A stretch of 64,000 nucleotides of DNA from Aristaeella lactis (GCF_018118585.1 NZ_CP069421.1:3162001-3226000); one strand, 5' to 3'; counted from the first letter of the stretch, positions 35,612-45,302 are shown. The notes: a model not told the origin generated them from the letters alone. Program-made: numbers and translations.

Positions 35612-36253
35612 ATGGAAACGGTGATTTACGGAGAAAACTTATCATTTTCGTATAAAGAAAAAGAGATCTTAAAAGATATAAACTTTGCCATCAAAAAAGG
35701 AGAACGCGTGGGGATCGTCGGCGAGAGCGGCTCGGGGAAAAGCACATTCCTGCGCTTGCTCGCGGGGCTTCTTTCTCCGACGGGCGGAGTTGTGAGCGTG
35801 GCGGGAGAGACGAGCGCGGAAGGGATCATCAAAAAGATATCCATGGTGATGCAGGATGCGATGCTCATGCCCCTTACGATTAAAGAAAACATCACGCTCG
35901 GAAAAGACGTTCCGGTTTCACGTATCGAAGAAGTCATAAAGGCGACAAAGCTCGATAAGTGGATCGACTCCCTCGAATACGGCATCGATACGTATCTTGG
36001 GGACCGAGCCAACGAGATTTCCGGCGGCCAGGCGCAGAGGATCGCGATAGCAAGAGCGATGCTTAAAGACGCCGACATCATCTTACTTGATGAGCCCACG
36101 TCATCCCTGGACAAAGAAACCACAACGGAGGTGCTTGAAGCACTCGATCGGCTGATGGAAGGAAAGACTGTCGTTCATGTAACTCATCACCCCGATCTTT
36201 TAAAAGGCTACGATCGGATCATCACCGTAAAAGAAGGGCGTTTTTATGAATAA
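35612..36253 (+). CDS. ABC transporter ATPase
   Basis: 213 residues, a complete nucleotide-binding domain. Walker A GESGSGKST (37-45), Q-loop VMQDAM, signature EISGGQAQR, Walker B DIILLDEPTSSLD, H-loop VTHHPD. It serves the membrane proteins on both sides: the next gene starts 8 bp before this one stops. ATG at 35612 follows AGGAGAGCGGAT. It would probably dimerise with itself, because the second membrane gene lacks an ATPase. Confidence 0.95.
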   Translation: METVIYGENLSFSYKEKEILKDINFAIKKGERVGIVGESGSGKSTFLRLLAGLLSPTGGVVSVAGETSAEGIIKKISMVMQDAMLMPLTIKENITLGKDVPVSRIEEVIKATKLDKWIDSLEYGIDTYLGDRANEISGGQAQRIAIARAMLKDADIILLDEPTSSLDKETTTEVLEALDRLMEGKTVVHVTHHPDLLKGYDRIITVKEGRFYE

Positions 36254-37232
36254 GCAGGTCGGAAAACTGCTAAAAGAGGCAGGAGTATGGCGTGAATTTG
36301 TGGTGATGATGATACTTCGTTCGCCTTTTGATATCTGCAATTCGATACTCACTGCCAATATGATGCAGAAATTCATGCGTCTTATCGAACAGAATCAAAG
36401 CGAAAACCTTGGGAAGACTCTGGGCGTTTTCTTTGCACTGACAGTCCTTTTGTTTGGCTATAACATGACGATCTGGAGCACGATCGCGGTAAGATTTACG
36501 GTGAAGCTTCAAAAGACGTTGCGGGAGAAGATGTTTCATAAGATAATGAGCCTTCCCGCAAGCGAGCTTATGGGAAGTTCGAAGGCCGAGTGGTTTACGA
36601 GGTTAAACAATGACATCGACAAAGCGGTGGGTTATCTTGTTAATCCGATCAACTTCATGCATATGGTCATCGCGTCGGTGAACCTTGTGATTTCATCGGT
36701 CATCATGATGTTTTTAAGCGTTGAGCTTTATATTATCGGGATATGCTGTCTGGTGCCTTTCTTTATGCTTAATGTGTTCGTGATCTCGTCGAAGATAAAC
36801 GTATTTAAGAAAGAGGCTCAAAAGTCACTGGTGGGATACACCGATTGGATCGATGCGGCGCTTAAGGAAAAAGAAATGCTGGCCGTATATGACGCAAAAG
36901 ATTTCGCAGGCAAACGCATCGCGCAAAAGAGCACCGGGATACTTAAACAAAACATGAAAGCGCACAACAGGGGAGCGATATGCAACATGTTCTACGCGTT
37001 TTCGGGGATGCTCGGATATCTGCTTTTATTGTACCGGGGTAATGGTATAATAGAGAAAAAGCTTGATGATTTCGCGGATCTTTGTAAAGTTACGCAGTAC
37101 CGCGGAATGCTCGTGCTTAGTTTTAACTGTGTGCTCAATTCGATTATCAACATGCGCGGAAGCCTCGTGGGCGTTGAGCGTGTAAATGAAGTACTCTTAG
37201 GGGGAAAAGACGATGGACGAACAACTGCTTAA
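36246..37232 (+). CDS. ABC transporter membrane domain (second half)
   Basis: 328 residues with about 6 membrane helices and the exporter coupling segments (TVKLQKTLREKMFHKIMSLPASEL, GYTDWIDAALKEKEMLAVYDAKDFAGKR). No ATPase domain. It forms a heteromeric exporter with the genes at 34672 and 35612. The start overlaps the ATPase end by 8 bp and its end overlaps the MerR start by 20 bp, so the module is translationally coupled. Substrate unknown. Confidence 0.85.
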   Translation: MNKQVGKLLKEAGVWREFVVMMILRSPFDICNSILTANMMQKFMRLIEQNQSENLGKTLGVFFALTVLLFGYNMTIWSTIAVRFTVKLQKTLREKMFHKIMSLPASELMGSSKAEWFTRLNNDIDKAVGYLVNPINFMHMVIASVNLVISSVIMMFLSVELYIIGICCLVPFFMLNVFVISSKINVFKKEAQKSLVGYTDWIDAALKEKEMLAVYDAKDFAGKRIAQKSTGILKQNMKAHNRGAICNMFYAFSGMLGYLLLLYRGNGIIEKKLDDFADLCKVTQYRGMLVLSFNCVLNSIINMRGSLVGVERVNEVLLGGKDDGRTTA

Positions 37233-37680
37233 GATCGGAGAACTGGCGGGACTTTGTAACGTATCGCCGAAAGCTCTGCGCGTATACGAAAAGCGAGGGC
37301 TTATAAAACCTATAAAGATCGACGAGGAATCGGGCTACAGATATTACAGCGCCGATCAGGTTAAGGACGTCGAAACGCTCATTGAGTGGCGCGATATGGG
37401 ATTCTCCTTAAAAGAGATCAGGATCATATTCTCGGGGAAATACAATAAGGAAGACATCGACCTTATCCTTTCGGCAAAAAAGAGAGAGTGGCAGGAAAAG
37501 ATCTGGATCGCGGAAGCGAAGATGGAAGAGATAGACAAACTCGGCTGCAATCTTAAGTTTGACGAAAAAACGAATCTGTCGTCGCTTTCCGATAAAGACA
37601 GAGCGTGGTATTTATCGAGACTTACGATCATAAACGACAATAACGTACGCCAGGCGATAAGCGAAGCAATATGGCTGTAA
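37213..37680 (+). CDS. MerR-family transcriptional regulator
   Basis: 155 residues. N-terminal winged helix: KIGELAGLCNVSPKALRVYEKRGLIKP and SGYRYYSADQV, followed by the dimerisation helix about 75-110. The C-terminus is short, without a metal-binding cysteine pair; a hydrophobic or drug-like ligand is possible. ATG at 37213 follows AGGGGG. As the last gene of the ABC exporter island it most likely activates the 19-bp-spacer promoter at 34613. Confidence 0.93.
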   Translation: MDEQLLKIGELAGLCNVSPKALRVYEKRGLIKPIKIDEESGYRYYSADQVKDVETLIEWRDMGFSLKEIRIIFSGKYNKEDIDLILSAKKREWQEKIWIAEAKMEEIDKLGCNLKFDEKTNLSSLSDKDRAWYLSRLTIINDNNVRQAISEAIWL

Positions 37681-37712
37681 AAAAGAAGAGGTCACACCTC
37701 TTCTTTTTTTGC
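37681..37712 (+). terminator. Terminator of the ABC exporter island
   Basis: AAAAGAAGAGGT, CAC loop, ACCTCTTCTTTT and further T's: a 12-bp perfect stem right after the MerR stop. Confidence 0.9.
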
Positions 37713-37782
37713 CTTCAGTTCTGTAAAGAAAAACCAAAGCAAAATGACAACCCGGAACCTGATGACAGGATCCGGGGGGATT

Positions 37783-38142
37783 CTACTGTGAATCTTTGGA
37801 TTTCATGGTGTTGATGGAGGAAAGCAGCATACGGCGGAGCTCAGTACACTGATTCATCAGATCTTTGTAATCTGATTCTGCGATACTGTCGGTTTCCTTC
37901 AGAAGGTTGAGCCAATACTCACACTCATTGCACTCTTTCAGGGAGATATCCAGTTTAGCAACGAAATCCCGGCCACCCTGGGCAAACTGAGCTTCGTGAA
38001 TGTTGGCGCCAACGGAAGTTCCGCAACGGAGCAACTGGTTTGTGAGAGCTGATTCAATGTGATTTTCGCGCATGGCACGAGTGGCCAGGATGATAGATTT
38101 GGCGAAGGAGGCTGATTTATCACGGAGCGGGCTGGGCTTCAT
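37783..38142 (-). CDS. Four-helix-bundle protein of the 23S rRNA intervening-sequence family
   Basis: 119 residues with the family signatures SFAKSIILATRAM, LTNQLLRCGTSVGANIHEAQFAQGGRDFVAKLDISLKECNECEYWL. Such proteins are encoded in rRNA intervening sequences, but also free-standing, often next to mobile or repeat-rich DNA. Role unknown; some form pentamers and may bind nucleic acid. Here it follows guaA by 87 bp, with a tandem 7-bp repeat in the gap. ATG at 38142 follows GGGAGG. Confidence 0.85.
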   Translation of the reverse strand: MKPSPLRDKSASFAKSIILATRAMRENHIESALTNQLLRCGTSVGANIHEAQFAQGGRDFVAKLDISLKECNECEYWLNLLKETDSIAESDYKDLMNQCTELRRMLLSSINTMKSKDSQ

Positions 38143-38167
38143 GGGCAGGACCTCCCTTCAGATATCA

Positions 38168-38216
38168 GTGAAGAGTGATGAGTGTAGAGTGAAAAGTGAA
38201 GAGTGAAGAGTTGAGC
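38168..38216. repeat. Heptanucleotide tandem repeat, GTGAAGA type
   Basis: Seven units of exactly 7 bp: GTGAAGA, GTGATGA, GTGTAGA, GTGAAAA, GTGAAGA, GTGAAGA, GTTGAGC. It lies between the stop of guaA and the start of the four-helix-bundle gene. Confidence 0.9.
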
Positions 38217-38229
38217 ATTGAATGGGGAT

Positions 38230-39774
38230 TTATTCCCACTCAATGCTCGCCGGAGGCTTCGTCGTCACATCCATTACTACTCTGCTTGCATGCGGAACCT
38301 CATTGACGATGCGAGCGGAAACCCGGGCGATGAGGTCATAAGGGAGACGCGCCCAGTCGGCGGTCATGAAGTCATCGGTAGTGACGGCGCGGAGAGCGAT
38401 GGTGTAGTCGTAGGTGCGCTCGTCACCCATAACGCCGACGCTCTGGATGCCGGTCAGAACGGTGAAGTACTGATTGACATGGCGGTCGAGACCGGCAGCG
38501 GCGATCTCCTCGCGGAAAATGGCATCGCTTTCCCGGACGATTTCCGCCTTCTCCGGAGTCACCTCCCCGATGATGCGGATGGCCAGGCCGGGCCCCGGGA
38601 AGGGCTGGCGCCAGACCAGTTCCTTCGGCAGGCCCAGGGTTTCACCCAGGGCGCGGACTTCGTCCTTGAAGAGCATGCGCAGGGGCTCGATGAGCTCGGT
38701 GAAGCCCAGTTCCTTCGGCAGGCCGCCCACATTGTGGTGGCTCTTGATGACGGCGGCATTGGTGCCCTGGCCGCTCTCGATCACGTCCGGATAGATGGTG
38801 CCCTGGGCAAAGTAGTCCAGTTTGCCGAGCGTGGCCGCTTCCTTCTTGAAGACTTCAATGAAATCCCGGCCGATGATGTGCCGCTTTTCCTCCGGCTCCG
38901 TGACGCCCTTGAGATCCGCAAAGAAGCGTTCGGAAGCGTCAGAACGAATGAAACGCACCGGGAAGAGATGGCTGAAGACATGGCAGACCTGATCGCTTTC
39001 TCCTTTGCGCAGGAGACCGTGGTCCACAAAAACGCAGGTGAGGCGCTTGCCGATGGCTTTATAGATCAGGGCGGCAACTACAGAAGAGTCCACACCGCCG
39101 GACAGGGCCAGCAGTACGGTTCCGTCTTCGCCGACGGTTTCACGGATCTGCTTAATGGCGGTCTCGGCGTAGGCACTCATGGTCCAGTCGCCGGAGCAGC
39201 CGCAGAAGCGGAAGAGGAAGTTACGGATCAGCATGGTTCCTTCCTCGGTATGGGTCACTTCCGGATGGAACTGCACGCAGCAGATCTTCTTATCCTCGTT
39301 GACCATGGCGGCAACGGGGCAGTTGTCCGTTTCCGCGATCACCCGGAAACCGGGCGGGCAGGCACTGACCTGCCAGGTATGGCTCATCCAGCAGTTGGAC
39401 GCAGGCTGCATACCGCCGAAGAGGCCGGTCTGTTCCTTCATCCGGACCGTGACACGGCCGTATTCCCGTTCTTTGGCTTTTTCAACAGCACCGCCCAGGA
39501 GCAGGGCAGTCAGCTGCATGCCGTAGCAGATTCCCAGCACCGGGACTCCTGCTTCATACAGGGCCGGATCAATCCGGGGCGCGTCAACGTCATGGACGCT
39601 GGAGGGACCGCCGGAAAGGATGATGCCCTTGGGATTGCGGGCCAGGATGTCCGCCAGGGGCATATTCCACGGGACAACCTCGGAATAGACATGGCATTCG
39701 CGAACGCGGCGGGCAATCAGCTGGGTATACTGGCCGCCGAAGTCCAGGATGAGGATGAGTTCTTTCTGCTGCAT
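38230..39774 (-). CDS. guaA: GMP synthase (glutamine-hydrolysing)
   Basis: Converts XMP to GMP with glutamine and ATP. 514 residues. Class I glutaminase at 1-190: Cys83 in LGICYGMQL and His170/Glu172 in VQFHPEV. PP-loop ATPase SGGVDSS (225-231), followed by the dimerisation domain ending PASIEWE. ATG at 39774 follows GGAGG. The leader (39775-40000) carries three covarying hairpins; a promoter is at 40007-40035. It is part of a cluster of glutamine-dependent enzymes (asnB, glnA, gltBD). A piece of the same C-terminus occurs at 27493. Confidence 0.97.
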   Translation of the reverse strand: MQQKELILILDFGGQYTQLIARRVRECHVYSEVVPWNMPLADILARNPKGIILSGGPSSVHDVDAPRIDPALYEAGVPVLGICYGMQLTALLLGGAVEKAKEREYGRVTVRMKEQTGLFGGMQPASNCWMSHTWQVSACPPGFRVIAETDNCPVAAMVNEDKKICCVQFHPEVTHTEEGTMLIRNFLFRFCGCSGDWTMSAYAETAIKQIRETVGEDGTVLLALSGGVDSSVVAALIYKAIGKRLTCVFVDHGLLRKGESDQVCHVFSHLFPVRFIRSDASERFFADLKGVTEPEEKRHIIGRDFIEVFKKEAATLGKLDYFAQGTIYPDVIESGQGTNAAVIKSHHNVGGLPKELGFTELIEPLRMLFKDEVRALGETLGLPKELVWRQPFPGPGLAIRIIGEVTPEKAEIVRESDAIFREEIAAAGLDRHVNQYFTVLTGIQSVGVMGDERTYDYTIALRAVTTDDFMTADWARLPYDLIARVSARIVNEVPHASRVVMDVTTKPPASIEWE

Positions 39775-39790
39775 AGAGCCTCCAAATGGT

Positions 39791-40002
39791 AATTCACAAT
39801 TCTGCGATCGCCGTTACCAAAGCTGCTTCGCACCTTTGACGGCTGTAGCATGGGAATCATTAGCCGTGAATGGCTCGGCGTTACCAGTGCTAAAGCACTG
39901 ACGCCTGCATGGACGATCTGTTACCAGCGCTCAAGCGCTGACAGATCAGTCTTAAGCACGGATGATTCCTCAACAATGCATAATTCATAATGAAAAATGC
40001 TT
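39791..40002. repeat. guaA leader with heptad repeats and three covarying hairpins
   Basis: Hairpins: about 39808-39843 (GCCGT...ACGGC), 39879-39915 (GGCGTTACCAGTGC with GCACTGACGCC) and 39916-39951 (GATCTGTTACCAGCGC with GCGCTGACAGATC). All carry GTTACCA on one side and TGAC on the other, with stems that differ by paired changes. Two heptad tracts flank them: AATTCAC AATTCTG (39791-39804) and four AAT-type units (39975-40002). Confidence 0.75.
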
Positions 40003-40006
40003 TCCT

Positions 40007-40035
40007 ATTATGAACTCTTTCGTTCAATTGCGCAA
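40007..40035 (-). promoter_or_regulatory. Promoter of guaA
   Basis: Minus strand TTGCGC (40030-40035), 17-bp spacer, CATAAT (40007-40012). It implies a leader of about 225 nt that includes the hairpin array. Confidence 0.6.
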
Positions 40036-40083
40036 CATCATATAGAAGAAAGATTCCTCTGTGTCAAATTTCAGAACGGAATG

Positions 40084-40110
40084 ACAAAGAGGCGGAAGCC
40101 GCCTCTTTGT
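40084..40110 (-). terminator. Hairpin after asnB
   Basis: ACAAAGAGGCGG, AAG, CCGCCTCTTTGT: a perfect 12-bp stem in the asnB downstream region. No U run follows on either strand, so it may act as a processing or weak termination site. Confidence 0.5.
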
Positions 40111-40113
40111 GAA

Positions 40114-40162
40114 GTGAAGAGTTTAGAGTGAAAAGTGAAGAGTATAGAGTTTAGAGTTGCAC
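40114..40162. repeat. Heptanucleotide tandem repeat, GTGAAGA type (second copy)
   Basis: Units GTGAAGA, GTTTAGA, GTGAAAA, GTGAAGA, GTATAGA, GTTTAGA, GTTGCAC. It belongs to the same family as 38168-38216 but is an independent tract with its own variants. Confidence 0.85.
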
Positions 40163-40175
40163 GGGGATTGGCCTA

Positions 40176-41756
40176 TTATTGGCCACTTTGGCCATAATTG
40201 GCCAATACGCGTGCAGACGGATCATTGACATTGCAGCCGGGCCAGGTTTTGTTGGGCATCCAGAAGTCGGGGATCATATGGGCCTGGCCGGGATAGAACT
40301 GCTCGAACAGTTCCCGGTAGAGCAGGCTTTCCTTTGTGAAAGGCCGGCAGTAATCGTATTTCGCTGCTTTTTCCGCAAACTCCTCATCCGTATAAGTCTT
40401 TTCCGCATAGGCTTTCAGGTCATCCACCATGCTGTGGCCTACAGCATCGGAGAAGGCGGCCTTCTGGCGCCAGAGGATCTCGTCCGGAAGAATATGGTCA
40501 TCCGCAAAGGCTTTACGGATCAGGTATTTACCCATGTTGTGGTTGTTCATCTTCAGTTCGGGGTCGATGCTCATGGCGTAGCGCACAAACTTCAGGTCAC
40601 CGAAGGGGACGCGGGCTTCCAGGGAGTTGTAGGAAATGCAGCGGTCCGCCCGGAGAACGTCATACACATGCAGTTCCCGGATACGCTTTTCTGCTTCCTC
40701 CTGGAAAGCGGCGGCGGAAGGGGCAAAGTCCGTGTACTTGTATCCAAAGAGTTCATCGGAGATCTCACCGGTGAGCAGCACCCGGACATCCGTGTTTTCA
40801 TGGATCCACTTGCAGACCAGGTACATGCCGATGGAAGCACGGATGGTGGTGATATCCCAGGTGCCCAGAAGCTCAACAACCGTGGGCAGGGCCTCCAGAA
40901 CATCCTTTTCACTGATGATGACTTCCGTGTGGTTACTGCCGATATAGTCCGCGACCATACGGGCGTACTTCAGGTCAATGGCGTCGATATCCATGCCGAT
41001 GGCAAAGGTGCGGATCGGCTTATCCAGCATTTTCTGGGCAATGGCGCAGACCAGGGAGGAATCCAGACCGCCGGAGAGCAGGAAACCGACCGGGGCGTCC
41101 GCGTCCAGGCGCTTTTCAACGCCGTCCATCAGCAGGCGGCGCAGCTTGGGACAGACTTCCGCTTCAGTTTTCATGGTGAAATATCCCACATAAGCCGGAT
41201 CCGCATACTGGACGAATTCACCGTCAATCCAGTAGTGACCGGGCGGGAAGGGAAGGATTGTATCGCACATACCGATCAGGTTTTTCGGCTCGCTGGCAAA
41301 AGCCATGCCGCCTCCCCGGACTTCACCGTAATAGAGGGGACGGATACCGATGGGATCCCGGGCGGCGATCAGTTTCTGCTGTTTGTCATCCCAGAGGATC
41401 AGGGCAAACTCCGCGTCCAGGGTTTTGAACATTTCCACACCGTATTCCCGATAAAGGGGAAGCAGGATCTCACAGTCGCATTCGCTTTTAATATCGTAGG
41501 TTTCCATGAGGCGGGCCCGCAGAGGACGGAAGCCGTAAAGCTCGCCGTTGCAGACCACGTAGTCATTATCCAGCCGGAAAGGCTGCATACCTTCCTCGTG
41601 CAGGCCCATGATGGCCAGACGGTGAAAACCGAGAATGCCGCCGGGAATATCCACCATGCGGCTCATATCCGGACCGCGGGAGATGGTCCGGTCAAAACAG
41701 GTTTTGATCAGGTCCCGGGGAAACCGGGCACCTGTCATGCCGAAGATTGAACACAT
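40176..41756 (-). CDS. asnB: Asparagine synthase (glutamine-hydrolysing)
   Basis: Makes asparagine from aspartate, glutamine and ATP. 526 residues. The class II glutaminase nucleophile is Cys2 (MCSIFGMTG), exposed by Met removal, so ATG at 41756 is required rather than the upstream one at 41771. The synthetase PP motif SGGLDSSLV and the C-terminal region with VPFGDLKFVRYAMS follow. GGAG is 9 nt before the start. It is downstream of dapL with 55 bp that contain a heptad repeat, so both are probably in one transcript. Confidence 0.96.
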   Translation of the reverse strand: MCSIFGMTGARFPRDLIKTCFDRTISRGPDMSRMVDIPGGILGFHRLAIMGLHEEGMQPFRLDNDYVVCNGELYGFRPLRARLMETYDIKSECDCEILLPLYREYGVEMFKTLDAEFALILWDDKQQKLIAARDPIGIRPLYYGEVRGGGMAFASEPKNLIGMCDTILPFPPGHYWIDGEFVQYADPAYVGYFTMKTEAEVCPKLRRLLMDGVEKRLDADAPVGFLLSGGLDSSLVCAIAQKMLDKPIRTFAIGMDIDAIDLKYARMVADYIGSNHTEVIISEKDVLEALPTVVELLGTWDITTIRASIGMYLVCKWIHENTDVRVLLTGEISDELFGYKYTDFAPSAAAFQEEAEKRIRELHVYDVLRADRCISYNSLEARVPFGDLKFVRYAMSIDPELKMNNHNMGKYLIRKAFADDHILPDEILWRQKAAFSDAVGHSMVDDLKAYAEKTYTDEEFAEKAAKYDYCRPFTKESLLYRELFEQFYPGQAHMIPDFWMPNKTWPGCNVNDPSARVLANYGQSGQ

Positions 41757-41780
41757 GATGCTTCGCTCCAATCATATTAA

Positions 41781-41815
41781 GGTAGGAGTATTAAAGGTAG
41801 GAGGTAGGAGGTTAC
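41781..41815. repeat. Heptanucleotide tandem repeat, GGTAGGA type
   Basis: GGTAGGA (41781-41787), an interruption, GGTAGGA, GGTAGGA, GGTTACT up to the dapL stop. It fills most of the asnB/dapL gap. Confidence 0.75.
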
Positions 41816-42996
41816 TTTTTCAGAAGCTGCAGCAGCCGGTTGGCAGCTTCGCGGGTATCTGCCGGATCACCGAAGGTGGAGAAACGGAAGAAACCTTCAC
41901 CGCAGGCACCGAAGCCTTCACCGGGAGTGCCGACAACCTGGATCTCAGTCAGCAGCTTGTCGAAGAACTCCCAGCTGCCCATACCGTCGGGGCACTGCAT
42001 CCAGATATACGGCGCGTTCTTGCCGCCCCAGTAACGGATACCGGCCTTGTCCAGCGCCTCCATGAGCACCCGGGCGTTTTCCTTATAGATCCGGATGTTC
42101 GCGTGGATCTGCTTCTGTCCTTCATCCGTGAAGACAGCGGCACCGCCGTGCTGCAGGATATAGGACACACCGTTGGTCTTGGTGGTGCGGTTTCGCACCC
42201 ACATGGCGTTGAGGTTCAGGCCGCAGCGCTCCAGGGCCTTCGGGATGACCGTGTATCCGAGACGGGTGCCGGTGAAGCCGGCGGTCTTGGACAGGGAACA
42301 GATCTCAATGGCACAGGTTTCCGCACCGGGGATCTCAAAGATGCTGTGGGGAAGATCTTCTTCAATAAAGGCTTCATAAGCCGCGTCGAAGAGGATCACC
42401 GCACCGCGGTCATTGGCCCAGTTGATCCACTGGGTCAGCTGTTCCCGGTTATAGGCGGCACCGGTGGGATTGTTTGGGGAGCAGAGGTAGATCAGGTCCG
42501 CATCCAGCCCGGGCTTGGGCAGGGGCAGGAAATGATCGTCAGGGCCGGAGGGAAGATGGATGATCTCCCGGCCGGCCATGATATTGGCATCCACATAAGC
42601 GGGATAGGCCGGCTCCATGATCAGGGCTTTGTTCGACCGGTCAAACAGGTCCAGCAGGTCGCCCAGTTCATCGCTGGCACCGCTGGAAACGAAAACCTCC
42701 TCCGGAGAGAGGAAAACATCCCGCTTCTCATAGTGCTTCGCGATGGTTTCCCGAAGGGAAGGCGCGCCGCACTCCGGCATATATCCATGGAAGCGATCCT
42801 TTACACCCTGGTTATCCACACCTTCATGCAGCGCCGCGATGACCGCGGGGACCAGCGGAAGGGAAACATCCCCGATGCCCATCCGGTAAAGATGGGTACC
42901 CGGATGCTCCGCCAGGTAAGCCCTGGTCTTCTGCGCAATATGATAGAAAAGGTAGGATTCCTTAAGATTCGCGTAGCTGAGGTTGGGTGTCAGCAT
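41812..42996 (-). CDS. dapL: LL-diaminopimelate aminotransferase
   Basis: PLP enzyme that converts tetrahydrodipicolinate directly to LL-diaminopimelate for lysine and peptidoglycan. 394 residues; the PLP Lys237 is in CSLSKTAGFTGTRLGY; SPNNPTGAAY and the N-terminal YRMGIGDVSLPL (DapL group signature) agree. It uses glutamate as amino donor, fitting the surrounding nitrogen genes. ATG at 42996 follows AAAGGAG. A hairpin-U leader lies between its promoter and start. Confidence 0.95.
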   Translation of the reverse strand: MLTPNLSYANLKESYLFYHIAQKTRAYLAEHPGTHLYRMGIGDVSLPLVPAVIAALHEGVDNQGVKDRFHGYMPECGAPSLRETIAKHYEKRDVFLSPEEVFVSSGASDELGDLLDLFDRSNKALIMEPAYPAYVDANIMAGREIIHLPSGPDDHFLPLPKPGLDADLIYLCSPNNPTGAAYNREQLTQWINWANDRGAVILFDAAYEAFIEEDLPHSIFEIPGAETCAIEICSLSKTAGFTGTRLGYTVIPKALERCGLNLNAMWVRNRTTKTNGVSYILQHGGAAVFTDEGQKQIHANIRIYKENARVLMEALDKAGIRYWGGKNAPYIWMQCPDGMGSWEFFDKLLTEIQVVGTPGEGFGACGEGFFRFSTFGDPADTREAANRLLQLLKK

Positions 42997-43018
42997 GGGA
43001 TCAACTCCTTTTGATTAA

Positions 43019-43053
43019 GGTAGGAGGTATGAGGTAGGAAGGAGGAGGTATAA
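43019..43053. repeat. Heptanucleotide tandem repeat, GGTAGGA type (second copy)
   Basis: Five contiguous 7-bp units: GGTAGGA, GGTATGA, GGTAGGA, AGGAGGA, GGTATAA. It lies just upstream of dapL on the leader side. Confidence 0.88.
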
Positions 43054-43060
43054 ACGAAAA

Positions 43061-43100
43061 ACAAGGCAAGGAAATCCTTCGCAGGACGCCTTTGCCTTGT
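43061..43100 (-). terminator. Attenuator-like terminator in the dapL leader
   Basis: ACAAGGCAA pairs with TTGCCTTGT over 9 bp; on the minus strand it is followed by TTTTTCG. It starts near the predicted transcription start, so nearly the whole initial RNA is this hairpin. Confidence 0.6.
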
Positions 43101-43108
43101 TGGGAGGT

Positions 43109-43137
43109 ATGGTAACATTCCAGTAAAAGGTTGTCAA
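43109..43137 (-). promoter_or_regulatory. Promoter of dapL-asnB
   Basis: Minus strand TTGACA (43132-43137), 17-bp spacer, TACCAT (43109-43114). Confidence 0.65.
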
Positions 43138-43190
43138 GGTATCCAAAGCGGGGAAGAAAAGTGAATACAAAGGGAATACAATCATGCCTA

Positions 43191-43219
43191 TTGACAGCCA
43201 CACAGACCGGTGATAGGAT
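43191..43219 (+). promoter_or_regulatory. Promoter of glnA
   Basis: TTGACA (43191-43196), 17-bp spacer, TAGGAT (43214-43219). Confidence 0.65.
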
Positions 43220-43232
43220 ACGCCCATCAGGG

Positions 43233-43276
43233 CAAGGGTGTCGTGCTGACGACGCACCTTGCTCTCTTCTTTTATT
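43233..43276 (+). promoter_or_regulatory. glnA leader hairpin, possible attenuator
   Basis: CAAGG and CCTTG frame a hairpin with inner GTCGT/ACGAC (43233-43261), followed by a pyrimidine-rich tail with TCTTTTATT. Termination here would be a natural target for the ANTAR protein encoded downstream of glnA. The loops do not fit the published ANTAR hexaloop consensus. Confidence 0.45.
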
Positions 43277-43300
43277 ATCGACACTGAGGGGGTCAGTACT

Positions 43301-44632
<1,332 letters not shown>

Positions 44633-44635
44633 TCA

Positions 44636-44757
44636 AATTCATAATTCATAATTCACAATTCATAATCATATAGACTGATATCATTCTGGTGCAGTCCTGA
44701 TTGCTGCAACAGTAGTCAGAGGTATATATAATTCTGAATTCGTAATTCTGAATTGAA
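44636..44757. repeat. Two heptad tracts between glnA and the ANTAR gene
   Basis: First tract (44636-44670): AATTCAT, AATTCAT, AATTCAC, AATTCAT, AATCATA. Second tract (44730-44757): AATTCTG, AATTCGT, AATTCTG, AATTGAA. They are 60 bp apart and inverted-like in sequence; TATAAT-type and TTGCTG elements (44701-44730) between them could be a promoter. Confidence 0.85.
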
Positions 44758-44772
44758 AGCGGGGGTGGAACT

Positions 44773-45300
44773 GTGGCCAGGATCGTTGTTGTCAGCCAAT
44801 CGGAAGACAGCCGTTCAAAACTTGTCAAGCTTCTGGCCTCCTCCGGATTACAGGTGTTCCGAAGCTGCTCGTCGGGCAGTGAACTGCGGCGGGCGCTGAG
44901 CGAAAGTGAAGATTGTGTTGTGGTAATGGTCGGCTACACTCCGGACTGCAAACCGGATGAGCTGATGTGGGACTATAAGGACAGCATCCAGATCCTGCTG
45001 ATCGCCAAACAGCCCGTGCTGGATAACATTGAATCGCCGGAGATATTCCGGCTGGCGATGCCGGCATCCGGACAGGCAGTACTCGGAGCGGTGGAAATGC
45101 TGTCGCAGCTGCACCGGATGAGGCTGCCCCGAAGAACCGGGGAAAGCAAGGACATTGTGGACCGGGCCAAGGCTGTGCTGATGAAACAGAAAGGCCTTTC
45201 GGAACCGGAAGCACATCGGGCGATGCAGCAGTATGCCATGAACCACGGCATGAAAATGGCAGAATTCGCCGCACAGATCCTGAAGAAGGCGGAGGAATAA
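44773..45300 (+). CDS. ANTAR-domain response regulator
   Basis: 175 residues. The N-terminus is a receiver-like fold with poor conservation (VVSQSEDSRSKLVKLLASSGLQ), and the C-terminal 55 residues are an ANTAR domain (VDRAKAVLMKQKGLSEPEAHRAMQQYAMNHGMKMAEFAAQIL). ANTAR proteins bind paired hairpins in leader RNA and prevent termination, typically of nitrogen genes. Its place between glnA and gltB, 2 bp before gltB, supports a role in this operon. The start is GTG at 44773 after GGGGGTGGAA. No cognate kinase gene is seen nearby. Confidence 0.85.
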   Translation: MARIVVVSQSEDSRSKLVKLLASSGLQVFRSCSSGSELRRALSESEDCVVVMVGYTPDCKPDELMWDYKDSIQILLIAKQPVLDNIESPEIFRLAMPASGQAVLGAVEMLSQLHRMRLPRRTGESKDIVDRAKAVLMKQKGLSEPEAHRAMQQYAMNHGMKMAEFAAQILKKAEE

Positions 45301-45302
45301 CT

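Larger units (their letters stand above)
39775..40175. other. guaA / asnB intergenic region
   Basis: 401 bp without a gene. It contains the guaA leader repeats (39791-40002), the guaA promoter (40007-40035), a 12-bp hairpin (40084-40110) and a GTGAAGA-type heptad tract (40114-40162). Confidence 0.8.
42997..43300. other. Divergent dapL / glnA regulatory region
   Basis: 304 bp. It holds, in order, a GGTAGGA-type heptad tract (43019-43053), the dapL leader hairpin (43061-43100), the dapL promoter (43109-43137), the glnA promoter (43191-43219) and a glnA leader hairpin (43233-43261). Confidence 0.8.

Noticed and set aside
38218-39792. A 524-codon plus-strand open frame opposite guaA
   Set aside because: GuaA motifs on the minus strand are decisive; the antisense frame has no family features.
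43222-43261. Canonical ANTAR hexaloop pair in the glnA leader
   Set aside because: The possible hexaloops CATCAG and TGCTGA lack the A1/G4 pattern, and the first hairpin overlaps the predicted transcription start.
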